Shown here: positions 25,954-39,190 of the stretch, one piece after another
How positions within the stretch are numbered: position 1 is the first letter of the stretch
Layout of the letters: the number at the start of each line of letters is the position of its first letter
Source: Leucobacter sp. L43
GTDB taxonomy: Bacteria; Actinomycetota; Actinomycetes; Actinomycetales; Microbacteriaceae
Direction: 5' to 3'
NCBI RefSeq assembly: GCF_016597785.1
Contig: NZ_JAENJG010000001.1
Span: forward strand, 1,798,001 to 1,862,000
Length of the DNA: 64,000 bases
Program-made: the position numbers and the translations under genes
Notes under the pieces: generated by a model
Databases searched by the model: none
Told to the model about the DNA's origin: nothing
The model's input: only the letters and a program-made list of their open reading frames with translations

Positions 25954-27096
25954 ATGCGATTTACCGTCAATCGTGACGTATTCAGCGACGCTGTATCGTT
26001 CGCAGTGAAGTTGCTCCCTCCCCGCCCGACGCAGCCCCTCCTCAGCGGGGCGCTCATCGAAGCCGATGGCGATCAGCTCACGGTCTCGTCGTTCGATTAC
26101 GAAGTCTCCGCGAGGACCTCGAACACAGCGGTCGTCGCAGAAGCGGGGCGCGCGCTGGTATCGGGTCGATTGCTCGGCGAGATCGCCCAGCGCCTGCCGC
26201 ACTCCGACGTTGAAGTGTCTCTGCTCGAGAGCCGCGTCGAGGTTCGCTGCGGTTCTGCGTCGTTCAGCCTTCCGGCGATGCCGGTCGAGGAGTACCCGCA
26301 GGTGCCGAGGGTTGATTCCGTCTCCGGGTCGATGCCGGCGGATGTCTTCTCGGAAGCCGTCTCGCAGGTGTCGCTCGCGGCATCGAAGGATGATGTGACA
26401 CCGGTGATCACGGGCGTGCAGTTCGAGATCGATTCGAATTCGGTGACCCTCACCGCGACCGATCGGTACCGCGTCGCGACGCGAAGCATCGATTGGGAGC
26501 ACCGTGACTCCGGCGATGCACTGACTGCGCTGGTCCCGTCGAAGATCGTTACCGAGGTCGGAAAGACCTTCTCGGGTGTCGGGGAGGTCCAGGTGAGCAT
26601 CGTCAAGGATGCCGACCGGGAACTCATCGCCTTCACCGGTGGCACGAAGACGGTGACGTCGCTGCTGATCAAGGGCAACTACCCGCCGGTTGGTCGTTTG
26701 TTCCCCGAGAGCATCGAGAATTACGCCGTGATCAGCACTTCGGAGCTCATTGAGGCCGTGGGCCGCGTCGGGTTGGTGCTCGAGCGGGAGGCGGCCCTTC
26801 GCTTCTCGTTCGCCGAGGGCACCGTCACGCTGGAAGCCGCTGGGACCGAGTCGGCGCAGGCCGTCGAGACGGTTGATGCGCACCTCGTCGGCGACGAGAT
26901 GGTGGTCTCGCTGAAGCCCCAGTTCCTGCTTGACGGCTTGCGTTCCACGCATTCCGAGTTCGCTCGAATCGGGTTTACTCGGACGGACAACCCTGGAAAG
27001 CCCGGTCCCGTTCTCATCACGAGTCAGCGCAGCAAGGACGACGCGGACGAGAAGAGTTTCCGCTACCTGCTGCAGCCGAACCTGCTCCTTCGGTAG
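25954..27096 (+). CDS. dnaN: DNA polymerase III beta subunit (sliding clamp)
   Basis: 380 residues; three clamp domains in the usual order from MRFTVNRDVFSDAV to the end NLLLR. It encircles DNA and tethers the polymerase. The start at 25954 has GAAGGGAAG upstream. A 36-residue in-frame extension into oriC starting at 25846 is not conserved-looking and is rejected. It is followed by recF seven bases later. Confidence 0.97.
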   Translation: MRFTVNRDVFSDAVSFAVKLLPPRPTQPLLSGALIEADGDQLTVSSFDYEVSARTSNTAVVAEAGRALVSGRLLGEIAQRLPHSDVEVSLLESRVEVRCGSASFSLPAMPVEEYPQVPRVDSVSGSMPADVFSEAVSQVSLAASKDDVTPVITGVQFEIDSNSVTLTATDRYRVATRSIDWEHRDSGDALTALVPSKIVTEVGKTFSGVGEVQVSIVKDADRELIAFTGGTKTVTSLLIKGNYPPVGRLFPESIENYAVISTSELIEAVGRVGLVLEREAALRFSFAEGTVTLEAAGTESAQAVETVDAHLVGDEMVVSLKPQFLLDGLRSTHSEFARIGFTRTDNPGKPGPVLITSQRSKDDADEKSFRYLLQPNLLLR

Positions 27097-27103
27097 GCCT
27101 GAG

Positions 27104-28408
27104 ATGCGGGTGACGCATCTCTCGCTCGGCGACTTCCGTAACTACGCGTCTGCGGAGCTTCCACTCGCCGCTGGTCCGAATCTGCTCGTCGGCCAGAATG
27201 GTCAAGGAAAGACCAACCTCGTCGAAGCCATTGCCTACTTCGCGACTCTCCGCTCGCATCGAGTGACCGGCGATCAGGCGCTCATCCGCGCGGGCAGTGA
27301 TTCAGCGGTTGCTCGAATGGGAGTGCGCTCGGGGGAGCGCGAGGTGCGCCTGGAGTTGCAGCTCAATCAGGGCCGCGCAAACCGGGCACAGGTGAACGGC
27401 AACTCGGTGCGCCCGAGGGAGATCACGCGGTGGTTCTCCGCGGTCGCTTTCGCACCAGAAGACCTCATTATCGTTCGTGGAGAGCCCTCAGGACGTCGGC
27501 GGTTTCTCGACGATGCGCTGCTCGCCCGCCATCCGGTCGCCTCAGCGGCCCTGGCAGACTACGAAAAGGTCGTCCGGCAGCGCACTTCACTATTGAAATC
27601 CACCCGAAGCCGGGGGTCAACTGTCCCTTCAACGCTCTCGATATGGAACGATCAGCTCGTTGAGTACGGCGTGCAGATCATGATTGCTCGGCGAGAGCTG
27701 TTGCGTGACCTCGCTGGTCCGCTTCGTGATCACTATCACGCGCTCGTTGGTTCCGACCACGTTCCTCGGTTGGGTATGGCGGAGAGCGTCGCCGCTTCGC
27801 TCACCGAACGGGGCGTTTCACGTGAAACACCGAACGCGAGCGAGCTCCCCGACGTTTCACGTGAAACGCTCGCGCAGGAGTTCCACGAGGCGCTCAGCAT
27901 GGTGCAAGCTCGCGAGATCGATCGCGGTGTGACGCTCGTCGGCCCGCATCGGGACGATCTCGTGCTCTCGCTCAACGGTCTTCCGGTAAAGGGCTACGCG
28001 AGCCATGGCGAATCCTGGTCGTTCGCACTGTCGCTGAAGCTGGGCCTCGCCGAGCTGTTGAGGGCTGAGTCGTCGGCCGGTGATCCTGTGATTATTCTCG
28101 ATGACGTGTTCGCGGAGTTGGATGCGGGGCGGCGAGCCCGACTGATGTCTGCCGTGGGGGACTATGAACAGGTGATTGTCACCGCAGCGGTGGAATCGGA
28201 TGTGCCCGATGACGTTTCTTGGCAGAGGATGCGTATCAGCGCAGGCACCGTGGCACCGATGGAGTGCACTGACGACTCCGCAGCAGACGCCAGCGGGGCG
28301 GAAGGCGCCACGCCCCCGGTGGTGCGGACGACCCCCGATTCGGAGACATCAGTGTCGCGGGCGGAGGCTCGCGATGACGGACCGATCGAGGGGGACGACG
28401 GTGGGTGA
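27104..28408 (+). CDS. recF: DNA replication/repair protein RecF, with embedded parS sites
   Basis: 434 residues. Walker A GQNGQGKTNLVEAI near residue 33, ABC-type signature region and Walker B VIILDDVFAELD near residue 330. It loads RecA at gapped DNA with RecO and RecR. Two parS palindromes lie in frame inside it and encode the peptide VSRET twice, 13 residues apart, within an inserted Ser/Glu-rich loop near residues 235-260. A C-terminal tail of about 50 acidic residues follows the usual RecF end. The gene overlaps the next by 35 bases. Confidence 0.95.
   Translation: MRVTHLSLGDFRNYASAELPLAAGPNLLVGQNGQGKTNLVEAIAYFATLRSHRVTGDQALIRAGSDSAVARMGVRSGEREVRLELQLNQGRANRAQVNGNSVRPREITRWFSAVAFAPEDLIIVRGEPSGRRRFLDDALLARHPVASAALADYEKVVRQRTSLLKSTRSRGSTVPSTLSIWNDQLVEYGVQIMIARRELLRDLAGPLRDHYHALVGSDHVPRLGMAESVAASLTERGVSRETPNASELPDVSRETLAQEFHEALSMVQAREIDRGVTLVGPHRDDLVLSLNGLPVKGYASHGESWSFALSLKLGLAELLRAESSAGDPVIILDDVFAELDAGRRARLMSAVGDYEQVIVTAAVESDVPDDVSWQRMRISAGTVAPMECTDDSAADASGAEGATPPVVRTTPDSETSVSRAEARDDGPIEGDDGG
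27815..27828. promoter_or_regulatory. parS site (perfect) inside recF
   Basis: GTTTCACGTGAAAC, perfect palindrome within the recF coding region. In the recF frame it encodes V-S-R-E-T. Confidence 0.9.
27854..27867. promoter_or_regulatory. parS site (perfect) inside recF, second copy
   Basis: A second perfect GTTTCACGTGAAAC, 39 bases (13 codons) from the first and in the same reading frame, again encoding V-S-R-E-T. Confidence 0.9.
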
Positions 28409-28889
28409 GTCGGGCGTCGAGTTCACGTCAGACGCCTATCTTCGTGCGAAATCCGTGTGGCGCGGCGTTCCGCAGCGTCGTCGTTCCCGCCGAAACGGTT
28501 CGGAAGCCCCTGGTGGGAGTCCCTTCGGGTTCGGTCGCGATCCGAAAGCTCTCTCAGATGTGCTCGTCAATGTCGCGAGCGACATGGGATGGAGCGTCGA
28601 ACTCGAGCAGGCTCGGTTGATCGGGGAATGGCCGGAGTTCGCCGGCAATGCAACCGCCGAGCATACGACGGTCGTGGGCATCAGCCACGGCGTCCTTCAG
28701 GTCCAGTGCGATTCGACGACCTGGGCGACCGAGCTCAGGCGGTTGCGGGGCGAATTGCTCACGCGGCTCTTGCGAGACTATCCCGATTCGGAGATTCGGG
28801 ATCTCCGATTCCTCGCGCCGGGTGCCCCGAGCTGGCGGCACGGCATGAGGTCCGTTCCAGGCCGGGGGCCGAGAGACACATACGGCTGA
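28374..28889 (+). CDS. DUF721 family (DciA-like) protein
   Basis: 171 residues. The DUF721 core spans about residues 70-160, with WSVELEQARLIGEWPEFAG and the VQCDSTTWATELRRLRGELL motif; a basic linker (RRRSRRNG) precedes it. The DciA family loads or recruits DnaB helicase in bacteria that lack DnaC, which fits this organism, where dnaB is about 18 kb away. GGAGG precedes the ATG at 28374, inside recF; a GTG at 28401 with GAGGGGG upstream is an alternative start. The gene lies in its conserved place between recF and gyrB. Confidence 0.88.
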   Translation: MTDRSRGTTVGESGVEFTSDAYLRAKSVWRGVPQRRRSRRNGSEAPGGSPFGFGRDPKALSDVLVNVASDMGWSVELEQARLIGEWPEFAGNATAEHTTVVGISHGVLQVQCDSTTWATELRRLRGELLTRLLRDYPDSEIRDLRFLAPGAPSWRHGMRSVPGRGPRDTYG

Positions 28890-29078
28890 TAGCGGACGAC
28901 CTGAGGTGCGTTCGGCGGGACGATCTGCTCAGCGATGACGATTCTTGGGGAGGCGACAGGACGGAGGGGGGACGATCCCCGGCGAATCATCGGTTTGCAA
29001 GGCCCGTAATGCCCCGTACAGCGCCTGAATCTTGGTAAGCTGGTGGGCGGAAGTACGCAGGGTTCAATCGCGCCCTGA

Positions 29079-33652
<4,574 letters not shown>

Positions 33653-33660
<8 letters not shown>

Positions 33661-34060
33661 CACTGTCGCCGACAAGCTGGCCAAGAAGACCCGTAAGAAG
33701 GCGCCGGCGAAGCAGGTTCGCCTCAAGCTCGTGTACGTCGACTTCTGGTCTGCGGTGAAGTTCTCGTTCCTCGTGGCGGTGTGCTTCGCGATCGTGAGCG
33801 TCGTCGCGACGATCCTGATCTACACCGTGCTGCTGCAGACCGGTGTCTTCGCGCAGGTGGACCAGCTCTTCATGGACATCGTGGGAGAAGACAACAGCCT
33901 GATGAAGATCATCGGGTTCCCGCAGGTGCTCGGCTTCGCCGTCGTCGTCGGGATCCTGAACGTCATCGTCGGCACTGCGCTCGGCGCTGTCGGATCGCTC
34001 GTCTACAACTTGCTCGTACGGGTTCTGGGCGGTTTCCAGCTCGGTTTCACGAGCAACTGA
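33653..34060 (+). CDS. DUF3566 family membrane protein
   Basis: 135 residues: a basic N-terminus ([14 protein letters not shown]), then two membrane helices (about 35-60 and 88-115) of the DUF3566 domain, matching the position directly after gyrA seen in many actinobacteria. Its ATG overlaps the gyrA stop. Mycobacterial homologues are membrane proteins of the divisome region; no function is shown by this sequence. Confidence 0.88.
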
Positions 34061-34065
34061 TTCGA

Positions 34066-34091
34066 GGCCCGGGTCCGAAACGGCCCGGGCC
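34066..34091 (+). terminator. Hairpin after the DUF3566 gene
   Basis: GGCCCGGG (34066-34073) pairs with CCCGGGCC (34084-34091) around a ten-base loop, just after the stop codon. It is short but GC-rich and may end the gyrB-gyrA transcript. Confidence 0.45.
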
Positions 34092-34112
34092 ACGCCCGGT
34101 ATACGAGCCCGA

Positions 34113-34142
34113 TTTCGGATTTGTCTCGGCTTCGGGTAGAGT
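34113..34142 (+). promoter_or_regulatory. Possible tRNA-Ile promoter
   Basis: TTTCGG, an 18-base spacer and TAGAGT (34137-34142), ending 14 bases before the tRNA. The -35 is weak. Confidence 0.4.
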
Positions 34143-34156
34143 CATTGCTTGGTCGA

Positions 34157-34233
34157 GGGGCTATAGCTCAGGTGGTTAGAGCGCTTCACTGATAATGAAG
34201 AGGTCCCAGGTTCAAGTCCTGGTAGCCCCACCA
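34157..34233 (+). tRNA. tRNA-Ile (GAT)
   Basis: 77 bases with a full cloverleaf: acceptor GGGGCTA pairing TAGCCCC, anticodon GAT at 34191-34193 in a CTTCA/TGAAG stem, a TTCAAGT T-loop, and an encoded CCA. It sits right after the gyrase region together with tRNA-Ala, the conserved actinobacterial arrangement. Confidence 0.97.
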
Positions 34234-34239
34234 CAACCA

Positions 34240-34275
34240 CACGAAAGTCCCGCTGAATTCAGCGGGACTTTCGTG
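34240..34275 (+). terminator. Terminator after tRNA-Ile
   Basis: A perfect 36-base palindrome centred on GAATTC, seven bases after the tRNA. The right arm ends in TTTCGTG, and the central GAATTC would partly form the loop. Confidence 0.8.
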
Positions 34276-34361
34276 GTTTGCGGGACCATTCCCGTGATCG
34301 GTGTTCGTCCCCGAGCTCATGATGCCGCCGACGAACGCGCTGGTACGCGGCTCGGCTCGTT

Positions 34362-34390
34362 TTGCACTTCAGTGCAGATGTCTGTAAAGT
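34362..34390 (+). promoter_or_regulatory. tRNA-Ala promoter
   Basis: TTGCAC (34362-34367), a 17-base spacer and TAAAGT (34385-34390) give one of the clearest housekeeping-type promoters in the window, about 58 bases before tRNA-Ala. Confidence 0.7.
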
Positions 34391-34448
34391 AGAGCGAGTT
34401 GTTCCGGTCTCGTACGGGAACGGTGAGCGGAGGTTCTCGACCTCCCTC

Positions 34449-34524
34449 GGGTCCTTAACTCAGTTGGTAGAGTGCCTGCTTTGCAAGCAGGATGTCGGGA
34501 GTTCGATTCTCCCAGGATCCACCA
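34449..34524 (+). tRNA. tRNA-Ala (TGC)
   Basis: 76 bases, acceptor GGGTCCT pairing AGGATCC (one G-U), anticodon TGC at 34482-34484 in a CCTGC/GCAGG stem, GTTCGAT T-loop and encoded CCA. Confidence 0.97.
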
Positions 34525-34526
34525 CC

Positions 34527-34554
34527 AAGCCCCTGTCGTTCACGACGGGGGCTT
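34527..34554 (+). terminator. Terminator after tRNA-Ala
   Basis: Stem of 12 base pairs (34527-34538 with 34543-34554, one G-U) around a TTCA loop, followed by a T run. It is a normal intrinsic terminator. Confidence 0.85.
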
Positions 34555-34558
34555 TTTC

Positions 34559-34572
34559 GTTTCACGTGGAAC
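34559..34572. promoter_or_regulatory. parS-like site (one mismatch)
   Basis: GTTTCACGTGGAAC directly after the tRNA-Ala terminator, the same one-mismatch variant as in gyrB. Being intergenic, it is not explained by protein coding. Confidence 0.6.
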
Positions 34573-34733
34573 GTCGCCAGGGGCATGTGGAGGCGACATC
34601 GCAGCAATGCTCGAACCGTCCGCAGATTCATGCGGGGTACGAAGCCCCGACGGCTGCGCCGCCGCTGCGAAGTAGGGAAAACCCGAAGCGCGTTCTCCGG
34701 GTCCCACGCTCACCGACGACCCGGGGGAGCACC

Positions 34734-34739
34734 TACCGT
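34734..34739 (+). promoter_or_regulatory. -10-like element for the histidine kinase operon
   Basis: TACCGT ends six bases before the ATG at 34746, with no Shine-Dalgarno sequence between them. Confidence 0.35.
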
Positions 34740-34745
34740 AGAGAC

Positions 34746-36161
34746 ATGATCACTCCTCAAGACTCAGAGGCAGCCACGACGCCGCTGCCTCCGCTCTCCA
34801 GCGCTGACGCCGGCGCCGTCCCCGGAGGGCCGCAGGGATCGGCGCCCGGCCCGGGTGCGACCGCGCCATCGCCGGGAGCGCCGGGCATCCCGGCGGCGGC
34901 GCCGAGTACTGCTCCAGGCCAGAAGTCGAAGCGGTCGGCACCGCCCGAGGTGAAGACGTCCTCCATCCCCAAGCCGCCGCTCAACCTCCTGCTGACGCTG
35001 CTGCATCTCGCAGCACTCGGCGTCGTGGGGTTCACGATCACCGCCGTGCTGCTCGCGCTCATGGGCACCGGCATCGGAATGCTCGTCATCGGAGTCGGTC
35101 TCGTGCTGCTCGCAGCGCTGGTCTATGCGCTGTACGGCATCGCCTGGTTCGAGACCTTCCGGGTCGGCGGGCTCTACGGACTGCACGTCTCGGCTCCGCA
35201 GTGGCAGCAGCGTCGTGCGCCAGGTTTCAAGGGCTGGTTCACCTCGATGGTGCGGCAGGCGGTGGACGGGCGCATGTGGCGGGCGGTCGCGAACTTCGCC
35301 GTCGCGAGCGCTCTCGGCGCCGCGATGCTGGGCCTCGTCCAGGGCTTCGTGCAGGCGTTCGTCTCGGTCTTCCGCACGTTCAACGTCTGGTGGCAGCCGG
35401 GCATCATCGGCATGCTCCTCTGCGCAGCAGGCATCGTCGGTCTCGCACTGCTGCACCGGCTCATCTCCGTCGCGATCATCGGATCGACCGCGACCGAGGC
35501 CGAGCTCACGGAGACCGCACGCCTGTCGGCGCGTCAGCGCGAAGGCGCGGTGCGCGCAGCGGACGTCGAGCGCACCCGTATCGAACGCGATCTGCACGAC
35601 GGGGTGCAGCCCCGGCTCGTCTCGGTGGGCATGACCCTCGGACTCGCTCAGGAGAAGATCGATACCGATCCGCAGGCGGCGAAGCTGCTCGTCGCCGAGG
35701 CGCACACCTCGACGAAGGCGGCGATCACGGAACTGCGGCAGCTCGCCCGGGGCATCTACGCCTCGGTGCTCGACGACCGCGGGCTGGACGCGGCGCTCTC
35801 GGCGCTCGCTGCACGCTCCCACATCCCGGTGCACCTCGACGTGCGGTTGACCGACCGCTGCAGCCGCGACGCGGAAGCCGCTGTGTACTTCGCCATCGCT
35901 GAGTCGCTGACGAACGCGGCGAAGCACTCCCGCGCCAGCGAAGCCCGCGTGGTGGTGCGCATGCGCGAGGACGGCCCAACGCAGGCGCCCCAGCTGTGGG
36001 CTCGAGTGGAGGACAACGGCATCGGGGGAGCCCGGGTCACGCCCGGAGGCGGCCTCGACGGGATCATGAACCGGGTGCTCGCCGCGGGCGGCACGACCCG
36101 GCTCGACAGCCCGAACGGCGGCCCGACGACCCTGGAGGTGAGCGTCCCATGCGCATCCTGA
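34746..36161 (+). CDS. Sensor histidine kinase (NarL-type partner)
   Basis: 471 residues. A Pro/Ala-rich cytoplasmic leader (about 1-75), four membrane helices in two pairs (about 80-140 and 185-245) of the putative-sensor type, a dimerisation/phosphoacceptor domain with RDLHDGVQ (His284) and a GHKL ATPase with NAAKHSRA and DNGIGG motifs. It would phosphorylate the response regulator encoded next, with which it overlaps by 13 bases. With almost no extracellular loop, it probably senses the membrane itself. It lies between tRNA-Ala and the ppiA region, where Mycobacterium has no such system. Confidence 0.9.
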   Translation: MITPQDSEAATTPLPPLSSADAGAVPGGPQGSAPGPGATAPSPGAPGIPAAAPSTAPGQKSKRSAPPEVKTSSIPKPPLNLLLTLLHLAALGVVGFTITAVLLALMGTGIGMLVIGVGLVLLAALVYALYGIAWFETFRVGGLYGLHVSAPQWQQRRAPGFKGWFTSMVRQAVDGRMWRAVANFAVASALGAAMLGLVQGFVQAFVSVFRTFNVWWQPGIIGMLLCAAGIVGLALLHRLISVAIIGSTATEAELTETARLSARQREGAVRAADVERTRIERDLHDGVQPRLVSVGMTLGLAQEKIDTDPQAAKLLVAEAHTSTKAAITELRQLARGIYASVLDDRGLDAALSALAARSHIPVHLDVRLTDRCSRDAEAAVYFAIAESLTNAAKHSRASEARVVVRMREDGPTQAPQLWARVEDNGIGGARVTPGGGLDGIMNRVLAAGGTTRLDSPNGGPTTLEVSVPCAS

Positions 36162-36865
36162 TCTGCGAGGACTCCGTGCTGCTGCGGGAGGGCCTGGTTC
36201 GTCTGCTCGAACACGGCGGGCACACCGTCGTGGCGGCGCTGCCCGAAGCCAGTGGTCTCCTCGAAGCGGTGGAGGCCAATGATCCCGAGTTGTGCATTCT
36301 GGATGTGCGCCTCCCGCCGACGTTCACCGACGAGGGCATCCTCGCCGCGCTGGAGCTGCGTCGCCTCCGCCCCGGGCTCCCGGTGCTGGTGCTCTCCCAG
36401 TACGTGGAAGAGCGTTACGCGAGCGAACTGATCGCGGCGCAGGGCGGAGCCTTCGGATACCTGCTGAAGGACCGTGTGGCCGACGTGGGCGAGTTCATCG
36501 AGTCGGTGCGACGAATCGCAGGAGGAGCCACAGTGCTCGACCCCGAGGTCGTGGCTCAGCTCCTGACGCGCAGGTCTCGAGACGACCGGATGCGAGCGCT
36601 CACCGAGCGGGAGCGCACGGTGCTCGCGGCACTCGCCGAGGGCCGATCGAACCAGGCGATCGCCGCTCTGCTCTTCCTCTCCGAGGCGAGCGTCGAGAAG
36701 CACATCACGGCGATCTTCCAGAAGTTGCAGCTCGAGCCAGACGGCGGAGGCAATCGTCGGGTGCTCGCCGCCATCGCCCACTTCGAGAGCATCGGATCCT
36801 CCTCAACGGTGGCATCCGACGCCGATCGACCTTCCCAGTACCCACAGACCGGAGCTTCAGCATGA
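36149..36865 (+). CDS. LuxR/NarL-family response regulator
   Basis: 238 residues. Receiver domain with acidic residues CED near 7-8, phosphoacceptor Asp52 (ILDVRLPP) and Lys near 104 (YLLKDRV), then a helix-turn-helix domain (LTERERTVLAALAEGRSNQAIAALLFLSEASVEKHI). It would be phosphorylated by the kinase encoded just upstream. Its stop overlaps the start of the next gene by four bases (ATGA), so the three genes are one coupled unit, suggesting that the downstream envelope protein is part of the same response. Confidence 0.92.
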   Translation: MRILICEDSVLLREGLVRLLEHGGHTVVAALPEASGLLEAVEANDPELCILDVRLPPTFTDEGILAALELRRLRPGLPVLVLSQYVEERYASELIAAQGGAFGYLLKDRVADVGEFIESVRRIAGGATVLDPEVVAQLLTRRSRDDRMRALTERERTVLAALAEGRSNQAIAALLFLSEASVEKHITAIFQKLQLEPDGGGNRRVLAAIAHFESIGSSSTVASDADRPSQYPQTGASA

Positions 36866-37881
36866 ACACCCCCACAGACCCGCACCAGCACCCGTCACAG
36901 CCGGAGGGGCCCTCCGCACAGCATCACGGGCAGCAGCCCTCCGCACCGAGCCCCACCGGGGCTTCGGGCAAGCAGTCCCCAACGTCCCGCGCCATCCTCG
37001 TGGTCACCGCGGCTGTCGGCGGCGTGGCGCTCCTGGCGGTCGGTGTCTCGGCGGCCTACGCCGCCATCGCGCCGCAGCGCTTCGACGGCATCGAGGCGAT
37101 CGTCGGCGACGCGAACGCCGAGAACGGATTCGACGATGCAGACGATGCTGCAGTGCCCGCCGTGGGCGACGGCTCCGGAACGCAGACGTATTTCGCGAAC
37201 GTCGACGACGTGCAGTCGCTCGACCTGGATATCGCGGCAGCCGGCTTCGAACTCGCATTCGGCGACGTCACCGAGGCTGAACTCGTCACGAGTGGCGACC
37301 GGGCCGAGGAATGGGTGGTGAGCGTCGAGGAGGGGGAGTTGAGCGTCGAGACCCCGGCCAGGGCGTTGACTGCTGGGTGCCTCTTCACCTGCGGGGCGGG
37401 TGGACTCGGCAACGCGACGGCCACACTGACCCTTCCCGAGTCGATGAGCGAGAGTGGCAGGCTCGATGCGGAGATCAGCGTCGAAGGGGGAGCGGTGCGC
37501 GGAGCCGGCTCCTTCCGCTCGCTCGACCTCGGACTCGAGGCGGGCGAACTCCGTCTGGAAGGCAGTGCGCAGCGTCTCGCGGTCGAGGTCGAGGCCGGGA
37601 AGGCCGAGCTGGACTTCGCGGATGTCGTCACAGCAGAGGTCGGTGTTGAAGCCGGCTCGGCGCGCCTGTCGCTGACGGGCGAGGCTCCGGATCGCGTGTC
37701 CGTCGATGCGAGTGCCGGCAGCGCCGCCCTCGACCTGCCGGAAGCGGACTACCGCGTCGACGCGAAGACCGAACTCGGTGAACTCGACGATCGCCTGTCG
37801 AAGAGCGACGATTCGGCAGCCGCAGACGCGGCGCACGTGATCACGGTTCGCGCCGAAGCTGCGAAGGTGACGCTGCAGTGA
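36862..37881 (+). CDS. Membrane-anchored protein with DUF4097-like beta-repeat domain
   Basis: 339 residues. A Pro/Gln/His-rich cytoplasmic N-terminus (about 1-42), one membrane helix (about 44-68) and an extracytoplasmic domain of short alternating beta-like repeats (LDLGLEAGELRLEGSAQRLAVEVEAGKAELDF and similar) of the DUF4097 putative-adhesin type. It contains two cysteines in LTAGCLFTCGAG that could form a disulfide. Genes of this type are often next to LiaRS/PspC-like envelope-stress systems. It is the third gene of the kinase/regulator operon. Role inferred only. Confidence 0.75.
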   Translation: MNTPTDPHQHPSQPEGPSAQHHGQQPSAPSPTGASGKQSPTSRAILVVTAAVGGVALLAVGVSAAYAAIAPQRFDGIEAIVGDANAENGFDDADDAAVPAVGDGSGTQTYFANVDDVQSLDLDIAAAGFELAFGDVTEAELVTSGDRAEEWVVSVEEGELSVETPARALTAGCLFTCGAGGLGNATATLTLPESMSESGRLDAEISVEGGAVRGAGSFRSLDLGLEAGELRLEGSAQRLAVEVEAGKAELDFADVVTAEVGVEAGSARLSLTGEAPDRVSVDASAGSAALDLPEADYRVDAKTELGELDDRLSKSDDSAAADAAHVITVRAEAAKVTLQ

Positions 37882-37957
37882 GGTGAGCCCGTGCACACCG
37901 CGACGTCAGGGTGGGCACGGTGACGACCTTCCGCCCCGCCGCGGCCCATGCGACCCG

Positions 37958-37963
37958 TACACT
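37958..37963 (+). promoter_or_regulatory. -10-like element for the alpha/beta hydrolase
   Basis: TACACT ends six bases before the ATG at 37970; no Shine-Dalgarno sequence. This also supports that start over the longer frame opening at 37883. Confidence 0.5.
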
Positions 37964-37969
37964 GGGCGC

Positions 37970-39181
37970 ATGGACCACGGCGGGGTTTCTGCGCGACACG
38001 GCCGATCGGCGAGGCCGAGCGCAGCGGCCCGCGATCCGGCACCCGCCGGGCCGCACACGGATCGCTCGGCGACCACGCTCCCGGCTGAAGCACCTCAACC
38101 GACGGTGGTCGAGACCCGCGAGCCGCTGAGCTGGAGGCCCGACATACTCGGCCCCGGCTTCGAGGCGGCCGAACTCGATCTCGGAGCGGATGACGAGGGG
38201 CCGCTGGTCGCGACCCTCGTCAGGTGCCTGCCAGACGACCGGTCACTGCTCGATCGCGTGCTGCATCGCACCCGGGTGCTGGAGGACGTCGACGTGCTCT
38301 ACGTGCACGGGTGGTCCGACTACTTCTTCCAACGTACGATGGCCCGTTTCTGGACGGACCGCGGCGCCCGGTTCTACGCGCTCGATCTGCGCAAGTACGG
38401 TCGGAGTCTGCGAGATGGACAGACGCCGGGCTATATCGAGAACCTCGACGAGTACGACCTCGAGATCGGCATGGCTCTCGATGCGCTGGGGCATCCCGAG
38501 CGCGGGTCCGGCGAGACGCAGCATCGCCCGGGCTCGGAGCGCAAGCTGATGCTCTTCGGCCATTCCACCGGCGGGCTGGTGTTGAGCCTCTGGGCGTCGC
38601 GGCACTCGGGGCGCGCTGACGGCCTCGTGCTCAACAGCCCGTGGCTCGAGTTCCAGTTGACCGGAGCCGGGCGACAGATGCTGGCACCACTGCTCGATCT
38701 GGGGGCCCGATTCAACCTTCGCGACTCGGCGCCCCAGTTCGACGCCGGGCTGTACACGCGCGCGCAGCGCGAGGTGGGCCCCGCCGATGAGCTGGACTTG
38801 ATCGACGAGCGGTGGCGACCGACGCGGAGCCATGCGGTGCTGACGGTTTGGTTGCGCGCGATCCTGGCCGGCCATGCGCGCGTGAGCCGAGGCCTCGGCA
38901 TCGAAGCCCCGATGATGATGCTGCTGTCGGCGCGGTCGGCCTTGCCGTTGAAGTGGGACCCGAGTCTCACGAGCGCCGACACCGTGCTCGAGGTCGATGA
39001 GATCGCCAAGGCATCCCTACGACTGGGCGCATCGCTCACCATCGAACGGCTCGACGGCGCCCTGCACGACGTCTTCCTCTCCCGAGACGCCGTGCGCGCG
39101 GAGGCCTATCACCGGCTCGACCGCTGGCTCGTCGGCTGGGCTGCGGCGCGCGGTCAGCGGTCGCGGCGCCCGACCGACTAG
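37970..39181 (+). CDS. Alpha/beta hydrolase (serine aminopeptidase S33 type)
   Basis: 403 residues. Nucleophile elbow GHSTGG near residue 192, oxyanion-type HGWSDYF near residue 110, and a catalytic-type Asp/His pair near the C-terminus (LDGALHDVFLS). It resembles the Hydrolase_4 (monoacylglycerol-lipase-like) group; the substrate is unknown. About 45 N-terminal residues are Pro/Ala/Arg-rich and unstructured-looking. Start chosen by the -10 geometry. The stop codon TAG is shared with the -10-like element of the next gene. Confidence 0.85.
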   Translation: MDHGGVSARHGRSARPSAAARDPAPAGPHTDRSATTLPAEAPQPTVVETREPLSWRPDILGPGFEAAELDLGADDEGPLVATLVRCLPDDRSLLDRVLHRTRVLEDVDVLYVHGWSDYFFQRTMARFWTDRGARFYALDLRKYGRSLRDGQTPGYIENLDEYDLEIGMALDALGHPERGSGETQHRPGSERKLMLFGHSTGGLVLSLWASRHSGRADGLVLNSPWLEFQLTGAGRQMLAPLLDLGARFNLRDSAPQFDAGLYTRAQREVGPADELDLIDERWRPTRSHAVLTVWLRAILAGHARVSRGLGIEAPMMMLLSARSALPLKWDPSLTSADTVLEVDEIAKASLRLGASLTIERLDGALHDVFLSRDAVRAEAYHRLDRWLVGWAAARGQRSRRPTD

Positions 39182-39184
39182 GCT
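39179..39184 (+). promoter_or_regulatory. -10-like element for the Nudix gene
   Basis: TAGGCT, overlapping the hydrolase stop codon, ends six bases before the ATG at 39191. Confidence 0.4.
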
Positions 39185-39190
39185 CGGATC

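Noticed and set aside
34157-34524. tRNA-Ile/tRNA-Ala pair as sign of an rRNA operon
   Set aside because: No 16S or 23S sequence nearby; the pair is the known gyrA-linked arrangement.
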